A DNA stretch of 64,000 nt from positions 56,025,101-56,089,100 of the forward strand of contig NC_085051.1 of assembly GCF_963662255.1 (NCBI RefSeq). Direction: 5' to 3'. The notes beneath the pieces are model-generated. The model had not been told where the DNA came from, made no database searches, and was given only the letters and a program-made list of their open reading frames with translations. Source of the stretch: Cinclus cinclus. Its lineage: Eukaryota > Chordata > Aves > Passeriformes > Cinclidae. Positions 1 through 12,050 of this stretch are shown piece after piece (positions within the stretch are counted from its first letter, which is position 1; the number at the start of each line of letters is the position of its first letter). The translations under genes were made by a program, and so were the position numbers.

Positions 1-3000
1 AATACAAATGTTTCCTTCCCAGTGCCTTCCCAAATCCCTTTTTCCCCAAATAAAGGGAACAGACAGATAGTTAACAAACACATTATTCTTGAACAAAGCT
101 CTCCCAAGCAATAAAAGGCTTGGAGTTTCTAAATTAAATCATAACACTATTCAGAATTACCTTTGTGAAGTAATATGCTCTTTCAAGAAGTTAGGAAAAG
201 AGAAAGCCTCTAGAGAAAGGGGCAATCTGAATGCAGGAGTTTCCACTAAAGCAGCGACTTGTTCTGACTGAGCAGAATCCCTGGAAGCAGCAGAGCAATG
301 TTTGCACAACAGACCTGGCAGACAGAGCCATTGACGGTGCTGGGAAAGGGGAGGAAAGCAAACTGCACCGTGGATTTGAGAGCAAAAAGAGAAAGGGCAT
401 GTCTCAAGCTAAACCTATCTGCTTTGGCAGTATTCTAGCAAGGATAACAAAGTTGTTGTGACCACTAAAAATAGCAGAGAAAAGGAATCTACTGCAAGTG
501 GCTCTCTCCAGCAGCGCTCACTGTTTTACGCGGGCAGAAGGAAAAGAGATTTGTCAAGCAAATGGCAAACTAAGCTTGCAAAATTTGAAGAGCAAATTAC
601 AATTTAAATGATTGGTCTTAGCCTGGCAGCTGTGAATTCATCAGCTTCTCTCTCAAGCTTGTCCAATCAAGGCTACTATGCTTCCCCAGCACACCTCTCC
701 TCTGACTTGGAAGGGCTGCCTCTCCAAAGAATGAGTGTTTCATGTCCCTATAATTCTTGCAGCTGAAAATTCCCTTAAAAGCACTAGTTCAGGGTCTTGT
801 TTGTTTGTTTTATGCCTTCTGTCCCATGTACTTCAAGGTCTGTGGGCAGAGCAGCCTTTCTACAAGCACAGCCTGCATGCTCACATCCTGCGCAGGCTCT
901 GCACAGACGAAAGGGGCCCCTTGACGGTGGCATCTCCCACACTGACAGTGCAGGACCTTCTCCACTAAGAAAAGCACATTCCTTTACCACCTAAGACAAA
1001 TCAAGTATCTTTGTCTTTGCTTTTAAAGAATTAGTTGCTTTAGGTGAAAGAAAAAAAAAACAACAAGCCTAAATCTCTGATTTATAGCATTGTTTCAAGC
1101 TTGTAGAGTAACTTTTTGTGTGCGGTGAAAACCCAGCCAAACACTGTTACTCCTGCCGGTGCTGATGCCAGAGAAAACCAAAGGGCTCATAGAGCAACCC
1201 AAGAGAAAAAACTTGACATTGCACAGTAAACTGCTAGAATAAACTGTTCTGGCTATACAAAATAAAAATATACAATACAGGTGCAATTGCAAAGCCAAGT
1301 ACTCCAAATTACAAAAAGCCAAGAAAAAACAATGTCTTACTTATGTCATGCATTCTGACACTCAGGGTGATAACAGTCTTCCCATCCAAGTCTGAATCAC
1401 GGGGTGTCCAGGCTGCTTTCTTTGAGAATCAGGATTTCTTACAATGCGGACAAACCAGGAGAGATGCCCATGAGCCCCTGTGCATCTCCCTCACTGAAAG
1501 GCACCAGCATTACTGACACCAAAGTAACTTACAGACAAGTCCAGTCAAGCACCAGAGGCTGTGTTGTGTAAGCAGAGCTGCTGCACCATCCTGTCCTGGT
1601 CCAGGCAGCACAGCTGGGGCCAAGCAGGTGAGCTAAGGCATGAGCCAACCCCAGCCTGAGCCAACTCCAGCCCACCGAGGCTGTGTCTGTACAGTTTTTA
1701 GGGACACACCTCTCATCCAGAATGAAACCCCAGCAGGGAGATGGCATGTGATCACCAGCACAAGCCCTTGGAACAGGATATGCTTCCATTTCCTCACAAT
1801 CCATACACTGGTTTTCAGTACAGTGAACTCCTGGACTGGCTTCTCACAGAGTTTTTGCAAGAAGAAACACATTCAGTGTCACCTCTGAGCTTTGCAAAGG
1901 TGATGCCTTCACTCACCAGAATTATCTGTAAAGCCATTCCAAGGCTACCTACAGCACCAGGAAAGCACAATTGCACTGCAGGAACACTGTTCACACTAAA
2001 TTGTACAGATACCCACTTCCACCCACTTAGGACATGTAATTAGGAAGAAAATCCAGACTTTTCACTTCTTCAAAACTAAGCCAGTCCTGCTCTTGATTCT
2101 CTCTTACAATAACAAGCTCTGCTTTCTCCATCCCAGGGGTATTTCGTCACCAACATTCCACCCAGTTTTGCATAAGAAACAACACCACGAACAGTTTACC
2201 ATACACTCTTTTTCTTTTGAACAAAAAAAAAAAAAAAAACACCAAACAATCCTAAACCTGTGAGCCCACTAACTGTGAAACCACTTGTTACAGTCTGAGC
2301 AGTTGAAGAAGCAGGATGACAATGCCAGGAAATACCTGGAATTGATCTTCAAAGTTTATTTTTGGTGGCTGGCTTTTCTCCCAGCTCTTATTTAATAACT
2401 TGCTCTTTCCCTCCTCTCCCCAGTTGTTCTCTCCGGGGTCAAATTGCAATCTGCTTCACCTCCTGGAGTTCACCCACAGACCCCCTAAGAACTTTAGGAA
2501 TCAAATTCTGACTCAGACAACACGTTCTTTCTGTTTCATGGCTATCACATTCTTTCTTATCAAGAAAGATAGAATAGTCTGGTATTTGTCTACAATCAGA
2601 CACACACAGGATCCATTTAACACTCAGTACCTGCCTGTGCTTCATATCTCTGCCACACAGGCAAATTTCTTCAGCAGTCTCTCCCTCGACATTTAGCAAA
2701 AGAAGTCTTTCTACTGTGAACTAGTTCTCCACACAGGAGGAATTTTATCCTTCGCCTACCTGGTTTACCAGCACAGATAGACTTTTGATACAAGAGCTAG
2801 TGATTTATTTTCCAGACTGCTCAATAACAATGGTGGCAGCAACACCTCAGAGGTGACCAGGGCACAACTCCCTGAGGTTTGCATTTAGATATATCTATTG
2901 CACACTGTGGATGTGTCTGTTTAGAGCTTCCACACATCACCCAACCACCAGGGAATAGCCACACCTGCTGTCCTGGGCCACCACAAGACTGAGCTGTTGC

Positions 3001-6000
3001 ACATTTCCACCCAAGCTTTAGGTGCTTGTGACTGAGAGCACATACACAGTCATCCACAGCAGCGTGGTGGGTGCACAACACTTCAGCATTGTGCCTGAAC
3101 TATGGATTTTTGCAAGAGAAAGCACAGGGGAAAGAGGGTGAGCCTATGTAACTTTGCAAAAGGTTTCCAGACAAAGCGAGTACCTACCGGGTGCTGTCCA
3201 CCAGAGAGAGCCACTGCCAGCCTCGCCCTGGGAGCGCAGCAGATTGCAAGGCAGCAGCCAGGAGCTGGGCCAGGGGAAGGAGCACACCCCTGGGAGCCCA
3301 CAGCATCCTCATTGCTTCCACCTCTGCCACTAACCTGATGTGCGACCTTGAAAATGCCACTCTGCAAATCCCCTTCGGCCTCTTATTTACAGATTGTCGG
3401 GTCCAGCCCAAAGCTTGTCTGAGTCCAGGGACTGACCAGGGGTGAAGGGTGGATTTAAACTGGACATTGCTGTCTGCTCCCCAGGCTCAGGTACAGCTAA
3501 ATGCCTTACACTGCACAAACAACACTGAGTCTGATGGAAATGAGGACACTTTGAGCCCTCCTAGACGCTCTGCTGGGACATGAGGCACTTTGGCAGAGAT
3601 TCAGCTCTCCTGACACTGTACAGCCACAGGAGCAGTACCTCTAAGTGCTCATTGTTTGAGCTCAGCAGAAACAATGGAGAGGAACAGGCACTTTTAGGGC
3701 AGTTTGTCCAATGTATTTTTAGATGCCCAACTCAAGCATGGATGAATCATGGCTCAAAAGTGTGTGCTCCTCTCCAGTGACTATGAAAGGAGTCTGGAGA
3801 ACTGTCTCTGGTGCAGATAGTTATGTTATACAGTTTGGCAAGATGAACTGACAAATATTTAATATGGGGGAAAGGAAGGAAACAAAGCAGCATCCCCTCG
3901 GGTTACTAAAGCGAGAACACCCTCCAAGTGCTCTGTACTTCCCCTCCCAGAAACAGAAACACCTTGTAACTAGATGATACACAACCACCTTCACTCTTGG
4001 GCTTGGCTTGGCTAGGAGAATTTCATTCAGTTATTGAACTTGAATATTTCACCAAATATTCCTGCAAGTGGAGCTACACATTGCTCACAATTCAAGAGCC
4101 TCCAAAAAGCTGGACATGCTTCTTGTGAGTCAGCTTGCGCTCCTTTCCCTGCATCACTTAGGTGGCTATTAACAACAAACACACACAACATAGAGGTTTT
4201 TAATGGAAATTGAACAGAACCCACTTCTCTAGTGTCTCTACTACCACTTCATGGATGGATGTACACAAGTTGTGTGTCACAGACCAAGGGGTGTCCAGTG
4301 TATTCCTTCCCCTCTCTCCTTAACCCTTTTGCTCCACCATTCACCAACTCTTGGTTTTCCTCCTGGCAACCAACAGGCCAGAAGATTTGGAAACCAGAAC
4401 TTTTTCCTGCAAACCCCATATTTCTGCCTCCTCCCTACACTTCCATGAAAGTTATTACAAGTGCTTTGTTTTCCATCTTACTTGTCATTTCCTTTGATAG
4501 AAGCAGCCAAGTCTTAATGCTCAGATAACTAATGCCATTCTTTTCTCTTCTTCCTCATCCCTCATCACAAACAGTATTGCTTGCACCAGGGTCAGCCGTT
4601 CCTTAAAAACCTCTCAAGCCAATCTGTGCAGCTGCATTGTGCAGGGAGTTATCAGCAGGCTACAGGAAGGTTAGAAAGCAAACATGCCTCCCTACCAGAC
4701 CAAAGTTATGCCTGGAGTCAAAGCTCTGTCCCATTTCCCTGCCTGTGGGGAGATAACAGCCTGTTCTACACCAGCCCTTTCCCTCTGCTGTGCACACAAG
4801 CTGGGCTAAACACAAGTTTTAGCCCCACTCCCTCTTCTGTCTCTGTCCTGGTCCCTCTTGCATCTCCACAGAAGCAGATTGTTCCATCTCCTGCTGTGAG
4901 TACTGTCACTTAGGTCATCTACAGAGGTTGTCTTCTTTGCACCCTCACCAACATCAGGAGCCGTGTGTGACCCATGAAGGTGGCAGGAAGCTGGCCAGTA
5001 TTCAGCAACAGTATTTAGTCTTCCCATCTCCACTCTGCAATCCTTTTGTAAAGAAAATGCTCCAAACATGAGGGTCCCTGCCCTCTCAGCATTATCCCAA
5101 GCCTAAATATATTCATCCTTCACAGTCACTACTTGCTACTGGCACCCTTCATGTTCTGCAGGATGCAAGTCAGTCCAGGAAGGGTAAGGCAGTCAAATTC
5201 ATGTCCTGTGGGGTAACACACACTGTATTTTATGATTCATAGTCCAGTAGCTATAGGTTGTACTGTAGGTATAAACTCCTGCTCCTCCTGCAGGAACTGC
5301 ATGTTGGCACAAAGAGTGGGGTGAACATTGCCTGTCCCTTAAGATAAATGTACTCCCATACATTTACATTCCTGACCAATTCACCCACAGCAGCTGAAGT
5401 AAAAAACTCCCTCTGACCCAAGCCAGGTCTTGATCCCTCCTCTGGAGAGCAAAAATATCCAAATCAGATCAATCTGCTCTGTCAGTGTCTACATGGCCAC
5501 CTCTGCCTTAGTTACAGGAGTCCCCCACCCAAACCAGCCAGGGATGAAATTCAAGCAAGGAGAGATCAGATGAGAGGTGCATGAAATGTCACCTTCCCTT
5601 TAATCACAGCTTATGGATCCATCCCAAAGCGTTACTCATGCAGTGCTCCACACTGCACATTGCACATAATCCCCCTGCCTAATCCAACTACTTGTTCAAA
5701 CAGGCACGTTGCTAGGAGTGGGTCCTTGCCATCACTGGGAGCATTCCTTTAAGACCACATCCTCTCCCACATCTACAAGTGCCACACAGCTCAAAACCTG
5801 CAGGAAAGGTAAGGTAGAGCAAAAGCATGGTGCACACACAGCTCATCCCTTCAACAGGACACAGCCCATGGCCATCCTCTCCCACGCTGCCAGATCCTGT
5901 TGGGGAAACACTTCAGTTGTGGTAAGGAACAGATAAGCATCTCTGCACCGACACAGAAAAAGCATCTCAGCTAGTAGACTTTTAAAACCGGTATTTACTG

Positions 6001-6836
6001 TGCCTCGGGGAAGAATATAAATTGGCTCTATGGGCTGAAAGGCACAGTTTCACTAGGAAGAGCTTGGATTGTCTCTTCGCATGTTTCGGCACAAACCCGG
6101 CCATTGAGAGCCCAGATCTAAAACAGAGCCACAGTTGCTAAGAAAACAGCGGTGCAAACAGATGTCAGGAGATGATTCATGGAGCAAGGGCATATCCCTG
6201 TACTACAGATAAACCAAAATGAATGAGGCTCTTTATACCTGATCTCCCAAGCTGGGCTTCTTCACACCCGCTTTGGGACTTTTTCTTTAGTTCTTTTCTA
6301 TATTCAGATGTTGAGGAAACTCAGCAGAGCTGAACTCACTGTTTATGGAATAATTACTGGTAAAGGGGTTTTACAATATGCATAATGAACTCAATAAATA
6401 GGCTGAAATGTGGCCCATTTTTCCCCTGAAAAAAATGCAATTTTCTCCCAAAGCATGCAGCAATCTTTCCCAAAAGCACATCATAAGGAGTAACATAAAA
6501 CATACAGATAAAAACTGCAAAGAAACCAGCAGTAACTGGTCGTTTTTGTTTTTTTTTTTTTTTCCCTAAGTTTCTCATTCACCATAAAACATAAAATTAG
6601 CAGCTAGGGAGATAAAGCATTTTCAAGCTGTTAGATCATTAGCCAGCAATGCATGCCACTCCTTGAATTACTTCCTTGTCTCTGTGCTTAAAATCTTTGC
6701 TTGACAAATAAAAAAAAATAGCTGGCACACTACAGGACTGGTCAAGTGCTACTGACACCAACAAAACTTTCACTTACTTTACTGAACTTTCTGTCAGATG
6801 TAATAGGAGAAAGATTAGCTCCTTTCTTAAAATATC
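1..6836. other. Non-coding stretch, no gene recognised
   Basis: Mixed-composition sequence with only short open frames, the longest 110 codons, none with a recognisable domain. Poly-A/T runs occur near 2223-2240 and 6547-6563. If the CpG island at 8-9.4 kb is the SYNE2 promoter, this is SYNE2 intron 1. I looked for the conserved SYNE2 N-terminal calponin-homology coding sequence on the minus strand and did not see it. Confidence 0.6.
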
Positions 6837-6899
6837 CAGAATCATTTAATATCCTGAGTTGGAAGGAATCCCCAAGGAGCATCAAAGTACAGTTCCTTC
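6837..6899 (-). mobile_element. CR1 fragment, 3' end
   Basis: Begins CAGAATCATTTAATATCCTG and continues with GTTGGAAGGAATCC, the reverse complement of the common CR1 3' end. Only about 60 bases are recognisable. Confidence 0.6.
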
Positions 6900-8139
6900 G
6901 CCTCTCTTAAAATCTTAGCACTGTATAATATCAGCAGCACTTAAAACAGAGTTTCCTGAGGGTATTCGTAAGGAATTGTTTAAATAAAGTAACTTTAATA
7001 CATGTTTCTATAGAAAACTCAGGTAAAAAGGTAATTATCATTCATTACCATTCATTAGAAATGAACATCAGTTTCGACACTTCTGAATAGGTGTTTGTAC
7101 AGCATTTCACATGAGGGGGGCCCAAACATTGCCACTGCACACATCAGTACAGGGTGACACATTATTGTGGTCACTGCTGGCGTCTCACCTCCAAATCCCA
7201 GTGTCACCGCCCATCCCTCTCTCCAACTCATCCCCACTGCCACCTCCTGCTCGCTCCACACCACCCCATCCTCTCCTGTACGACATGCTGCCTTTCTGCC
7301 TCGGAAATCAATTATTTAGGCTGCCCTGATTTCAGTGTGAGGTGGCTATGCATGTGGATGCTGTTATTGTGAGCAGAGTTAACAGCTGCCACTGTGCTCC
7401 TCAGAGCTATAAAGCCACCCCAGAAGTGGCTGAGGACCATGACACAGCTAACCAGGCGCCAGCAGCCACGCATGTTCCGTCTGCAGGAATTGCATTTCAC
7501 ACAGAGATGTAAACAGATGCACCCGCCAAGCTACGGCTCTGCTCACTTGGCCATCAGTCACAATAACCAGCCAGGACCTGCACGTGGCACTTACATCTTT
7601 GTCTGTCTGTCTGTCCTGCAAGGGCAGATCACCCTGTGAGCTGAGAGAGAGGAAAACTCAGGAACGACAAGAAAGAGAGGGAGAGGACAGGTGGGACACA
7701 GGGAAAGAGGAAAGCATAGGCATGAGGAGCACACAGTCACAGAAATGACAAAGGCTGCGAGAAACTCTAAAACTTGTTCCAAGTTTTCTCTCTGTAGATT
7801 CTGAGTAACTTGAGGAGGGTGCACCTGCTCTATTTCCTAATGCCTCCAGCAGCTCTCAGGAGAAATGAAAAATGATTTGAGTTTCTGAGCCTAGGTTTAG
7901 TTCTGGACGTGAAAGGAGGACAATGAGCCTTCCCTTAAATCCACAAATACACACACAGCACCTGACACTAAGTCAGCACCAAGTTACAGACAGGGAGCCC
8001 CACACGCGGCATCCCGGGGGCTGGAAGAACACGGATCCGTAAGGACTGCTCGGAGAGGAAGCAGGCGGCTGCCAGGAGCTCAGGAACGATGGGAGAGAGG
8101 GAGGGAAGGCAGGAGGGAGGCTGGCAACGAGGCGGGAAA
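6900..8139. other. Non-coding stretch before the CpG island
   Basis: No gene seen. Contains a short TGTC repeat near 7603-7617 and purine-rich sequence at 7640-7720. CpG frequency rises from about 7990 towards the island. Confidence 0.6.
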
Positions 8140-8521
8140 GAGAAAGAAGCCCATGTGCAGCGGGAAGCTGAGCGCGCGAGTCCTGAGCGGGCAGCGCTTC
8201 ACCCAGGGCAGCAGCAGCGGCACTAAAACACAGCGCAGGGAGGATGCCGGAGCCTCCTACAGCCCTTCCAGAAAAGCAGTCGCTCCCTTCTCCCGCGAAC
8301 TTTGCCTGAGTAAGTTTGCACCATCAGTTTCCCAAACGCACAGCCCAAGAGACACCGACATTCCCAGCGGTACCCACGGCTCCCCGGGGAAGCGCCGGTC
8401 ACCTGCCCGCACCCCCTGCTCGCTCCCCCGCACCGAGACAAGCCGGCTCCGGCCGGAGCTCCTCCGGCAGCGCGGCCCCCGCTCGCGGAGGGCAGGGCAG
8501 GACCGCGGGGGCGGGAGCTCT

Positions 8522-8554
8522 CTCCAAGCTTGCTCCAAGCTTGCTCCAAGCCCG
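8522..8554. repeat. 11-bp tandem triplet in the CpG island
   Basis: Three near-identical copies of an 11-base unit (TGCTCCAAGCT) in tandem, carrying two HindIII-type AAGCTT hexamers. The repeat stands out in otherwise non-repetitive GC-rich DNA. Confidence 0.75.
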
Positions 8555-9019
8555 CTCCCGCCGCCGGCCGAGCCCGCCGCGCTCCCCCCGCGCAGCCCGG
8601 CGAACTCCCGCCGCTGCCCCGCCGCGGTGCTTCCCCCCTTTCCCCGGCTTTCGCAGCGCTGGGAGAGCGAGGAACACGCTCCGGGAACGCGGTCTCTCCA
8701 TCCGCGCCCCCCGGCGCAGCGATGTCCCGCGGGGGGCGCGGGCGGTGCCGAAGGTGCAGCCGGCACCGAGGGAACAAAGGCGGCGGCGGCGGCGGGGAAC
8801 AAAGAGCGGCAGGTACCGGCGCGGCGGAGGGCGCGGGCAGCGGAGCGGGGCGGCGGCACCGGCGGGCCGGGACCGGGGCCGGACCGGGAGGGCAGCGCCG
8901 CCGCTACCGCACAAAGGCGCAGCCGGGCCGCGCCGCAACTTCCCGCGGGCGGGTCCCGGCGGGGCAGACTCACCGCGGGCGCAGTCCCGGCATCGGCGGA
9001 GGGCGCGGGTGGCGGTGGC

Positions 9020-9082
9020 GAGGGCGGGCGGGCGGGCGGGAGGGAGGGAGGGAGGGAGGAGGGAGGAGGAGGAGGAGGAAGG
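9020..9082. repeat. G-rich purine tract (GGGC/GGGA/GGA repeats)
   Basis: A run of GGGC units passes into GGGA and then GGA units, nearly pure purine on the plus strand for its second half. It contains far more than four GGG runs, so it can form G-quadruplexes on the plus strand. It sits just upstream of the candidate minus-strand donor. Confidence 0.8.
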
Positions 9083-9175
9083 TCGGGCCGGCCGCTCCCC
9101 GCCCCGGCCGCTGCCAGCGAACGAGCGCGCTCCCCGCCCGCGGGCCGGAGGGCGGCGCGGCCGCGGCCCCCTCAG

Positions 9176-9199
9176 CCCGGCCCGGCCCGGCCCGGCCCC
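9176..9199. repeat. CCCGG pentamer tandem
   Basis: About five consecutive CCCGG units inside the CpG island, a simple GC repeat. Confidence 0.7.
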
Positions 9200-9400
9200 G
9201 CCTCTCCCCCGGGCCCGGCGCGGGGTGTGCGGTGCCCGGCCGCAGGAGGGGACGGGCCCGGCTCCCTCCCGCCCGTCCTCACCAGCCTCGGCTTCGGCGT
9301 GCGGGGTTTCCCGGTGTTTTCCCTCCCGGCGCCGTTCATCCCGCCCCTCGTGAGCAGCCGGGTAGGGCCCCAGGCGCTCTGTGTCCAAGTGCTTTGGAGT

Positions 9401-11514
9401 AAGGACTTGTGCTGGAAGTAAAAGAGCCCGAGTGTTGTAGGAACCGTTTTCTGGTCTGGGAACGTTTGGGGTTACAGGTGATAGACAAAAATTAAATACT
9501 TGGTCACGGATGTGCAGCACCTCCGAATCAAATTTAGATCACTGGGGACCTCTCCAGTTCCTGCACAGCCCTCCCCGAGCTGAGCTCCCCTCACCTCAGG
9601 CACAGACCCCAGGTATGACCCATCTTCCCCTCTCTTCCAGATTCAGACTTTCCTCAAGTTTCGGGACAGCCTTATCTGGCCGTGCCCAGCCAGAACTCTG
9701 GAAGGCAGATGCGGGTCAGTTATGTAAACATAAGTTGGGGGTCTTTTTTTAGAACTCAGAGTAGGGTTTTTGGACGAGGATAATGAAGGAATTCCTTAGA
9801 TTTGTCCCATTTGATACTGGATATCTTTTGGCTGTAGACTTCACAAAGTGAGAAGATACAAATACTGGGACTGAGCTTTGCTTTACACACCCAGAGGTCA
9901 GCCAGCTATTCAAAGGAAATATAACTCCAAAAGCCACTTCCTGCCAGTGTCAATACATTGGGCTTCTCCTCATTCTCTGCTGGTAAATATCAACCACCTT
10001 AAAAGTGGGAAGCGAGTGAGGTCCTGTATTTGAAGGTTACAAAACCAAGCGTACCTGCTTATTCAAGTTTCTCTTTATACCCACAGATCTGCCTAAAGAA
10101 ATTATGCAAGATTTGGAGCCCTGATCTTCTGAGAGGACATTTTTCTTTTCCAGGCAAAAAGCAAATCCTGCTCCTTTTACAGGGTCATTTCAGCTGGAGC
10201 CTGAGAACACAGTGACTTGCAGAAGCAACAATCAAAGCTGGCTACAATTTGACTGCCCTGCCTTGGCAAACACCTGGTTCAGTTCATGCTTTGTTGCCAT
10301 CCTGGCAACAAACCAACCAATGATGGCTCTTTGTGTACTTTTTTTACTTGTTTTATTGAGGATTAATTAGTGTTTATATAGTGACACAGCTGTCTGGTGC
10401 TCCATGGACACAGCTGAAGGCAAAGGCCTTCGGGCTATGCTGTGGTTTCCTAATTCCTGTGTTATGGCTACTGTAATACATATCCTCGAAGTGAAACAAA
10501 CATTTCTGATTGATTTATGACTTTGGACTGACAGTTTTCAGTCTTGTGCTAGAGGAAGGAGGGAAGATGCAATATCAAAACCAAGCTCCATTACTTGAAG
10601 AGTTATTTCAAGTCCCCTGTTGATCACTTGAGGCTCTTGCAGATACTATGAAATTCACCAGAAGTAGTCTCATGGAACCTTGATCTTTTATGCCTTGGAG
10701 AACACCATCCCACATTATGTCTCCATGTTCCACTCACTGACTTTGCCCTGCCATGACTTGCAGGGCTCCTCATCCCAGCATACACAGCACGGCAGGCATG
10801 CCAGGCTGTGTCAAACACAGTGCAGGTCCCAGCCCAAGGTGCTTGTTTTCACTCAAATTACACATTTCATAACTTGCTTGTAAAGCACTTTGAAGATATG
10901 ACACTATGTGTTGCTAACACTAAATGGTATTGTTGGACAGGCTTAACATGAGCAATTAAATAGTAATTCCATAAAGAAGGTGCGAGAGACAAAGGTAGAA
11001 TTAAGTCATATTATGCCTATTTTGTATCCAAATCTTCAGGCTGTTGATTACTTAGACTGACACTCTGAAAATAAGCTTTCATCTCTTTTTCCACACAGCC
11101 TTCCAGCTAGGAACTGTTAAGGGCCTGTGCTCAGACTATGACTGCTTTCCCAGGTGTATGGGTGCTGCCAGCAAGGATAGCAAATGGCTATGGACACAGA
11201 TCAGGCTTTATGGAAGGTGAAGATCTGGAAGCTGTGTGAGCAGGAGTCTTGCCTGCTGTCTGTGGCTGTGCAAAATTAGCTGCCTGGATAGATGCACAGA
11301 GCACTGGGGAAAAGCCCTACAGAGCAGCACTGTCAAGCAGTGATGAGTATAACTGCAGTGGGGATGAGGAACCCTCACAATTCCCATGAAATTCCCTCCT
11401 GGAAGAGGGTCTGATCAGTTCAGCAGTGATTCTTGCTTTACCACCTTCCCACACCACCCAGAATGGCAAAGTCACAGAGCTGAATGTTTCTTGTACAAGG
11501 CATCCAGGTAATGA
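9401..11514. other. Non-coding stretch, nothing recognised
   Basis: Ordinary single-copy-looking sequence with frames of at most 80 codons. No repeat or RNA gene recognised. Confidence 0.6.
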
Positions 11515-12050
11515 TTGTCCCCATGTGCTGGGCATTGGTGAGGGCACGCTTCAGATCCTGGCTTCAGTTTTGGCCCCTCACTACATGAAAGACATTGAGA
11601 GGCTGGAGCATGTCCAGAGGAAGGCAACAGAGCTGGAGCAGGGTCTAGAGCACAAGTCTGATGAGGAGCAGCTGAGGGAGCTGGGAGTGTTTAGCCTGGA
11701 GAAAAGGAGACTCGGGACACCTTATCACTCTCTACAACTCTCTGACTGGAGGGTGTACCCAGGTGGGGATCAGGCTCTGCTCCCAGGGGGCAAAGAACAG
11801 GATGAAAGGAACAGCTTTGAGTTGAACCAGGAGAAGTTTACATTGGATATGGGGAAAAATTTCTGTACTGAAAGGGCTGTGAAGCATTGGAACAGGATGC
11901 CCAGGGAAGTGGTGGAATCTTCATCCCTGGAAGTGTTCAAAAGGCATGTGGATGTGGCACTTGGGGACATGGTTTAGTGGTCAATGTCCTGGTGCTGTGT
12001 TAACAGTTGGATTCAGTGATCTCAAAAGTCTTTTCCAATTGTAATTGGAA
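11515..12050 (+). mobile_element. CR1 retrotransposon 3' end with readable ORF2 tail
   Basis: About 535 bases matching the 3' part of avian CR1: the end of ORF2 followed by the short 3' UTR. The frame is open to the stop at 11975-11977. It reads, in order, the typical stretches RLEHVQRKATEL, LRELGVFSLEKRRL, FCTERAVKHWNRMPREVVE and EVFKRHVDVALGDMV, which are the CR1 ORF2 C-terminus after the reverse transcriptase core. The GATCTCAAAAGTCTTTTCC of the CR1 tail follows. 5'-truncated, as most CR1 copies are; not an active element. Confidence 0.93.

Larger units (their letters stand above)
8140..9400 (-). promoter_or_regulatory. CpG island, candidate SYNE2 promoter and non-coding first exon
   Basis: Very CpG-dense for about 1.2 kb, densest from 8380 to 9280, with GC boxes and an E2F-like TTCCCGCG at 8939-8946, and no TATA box. 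The overlapping open frames on both strands (up to 422 codons) are low-complexity Arg/Pro/Gly/Ala readings expected from GC-rich DNA. On the minus strand a strong donor GTGAGTCTG starts at 8973, so a minus-strand first exon could end at 8974. In vertebrates SYNE2 lies head to head with SGPP1, which sits about 33 kb away here on the plus strand. The CpG island is seen directly; the link to SYNE2 is inference, and a long non-coding RNA promoter is the alternative. Confidence 0.6.

Noticed and set aside
2221..2241. Poly-A run as a possible retropseudogene tail
   Set aside because: No coding-like sequence recognisable upstream of it on either strand.
8153..9520. Several long overlapping open frames (up to 422 codons) on both strands of the left CpG island
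   Set aside because: Arg/Pro/Gly/Ala-rich readings in all frames of GC-rich DNA, with no domain and no conserved start; stop codons are simply rare there.
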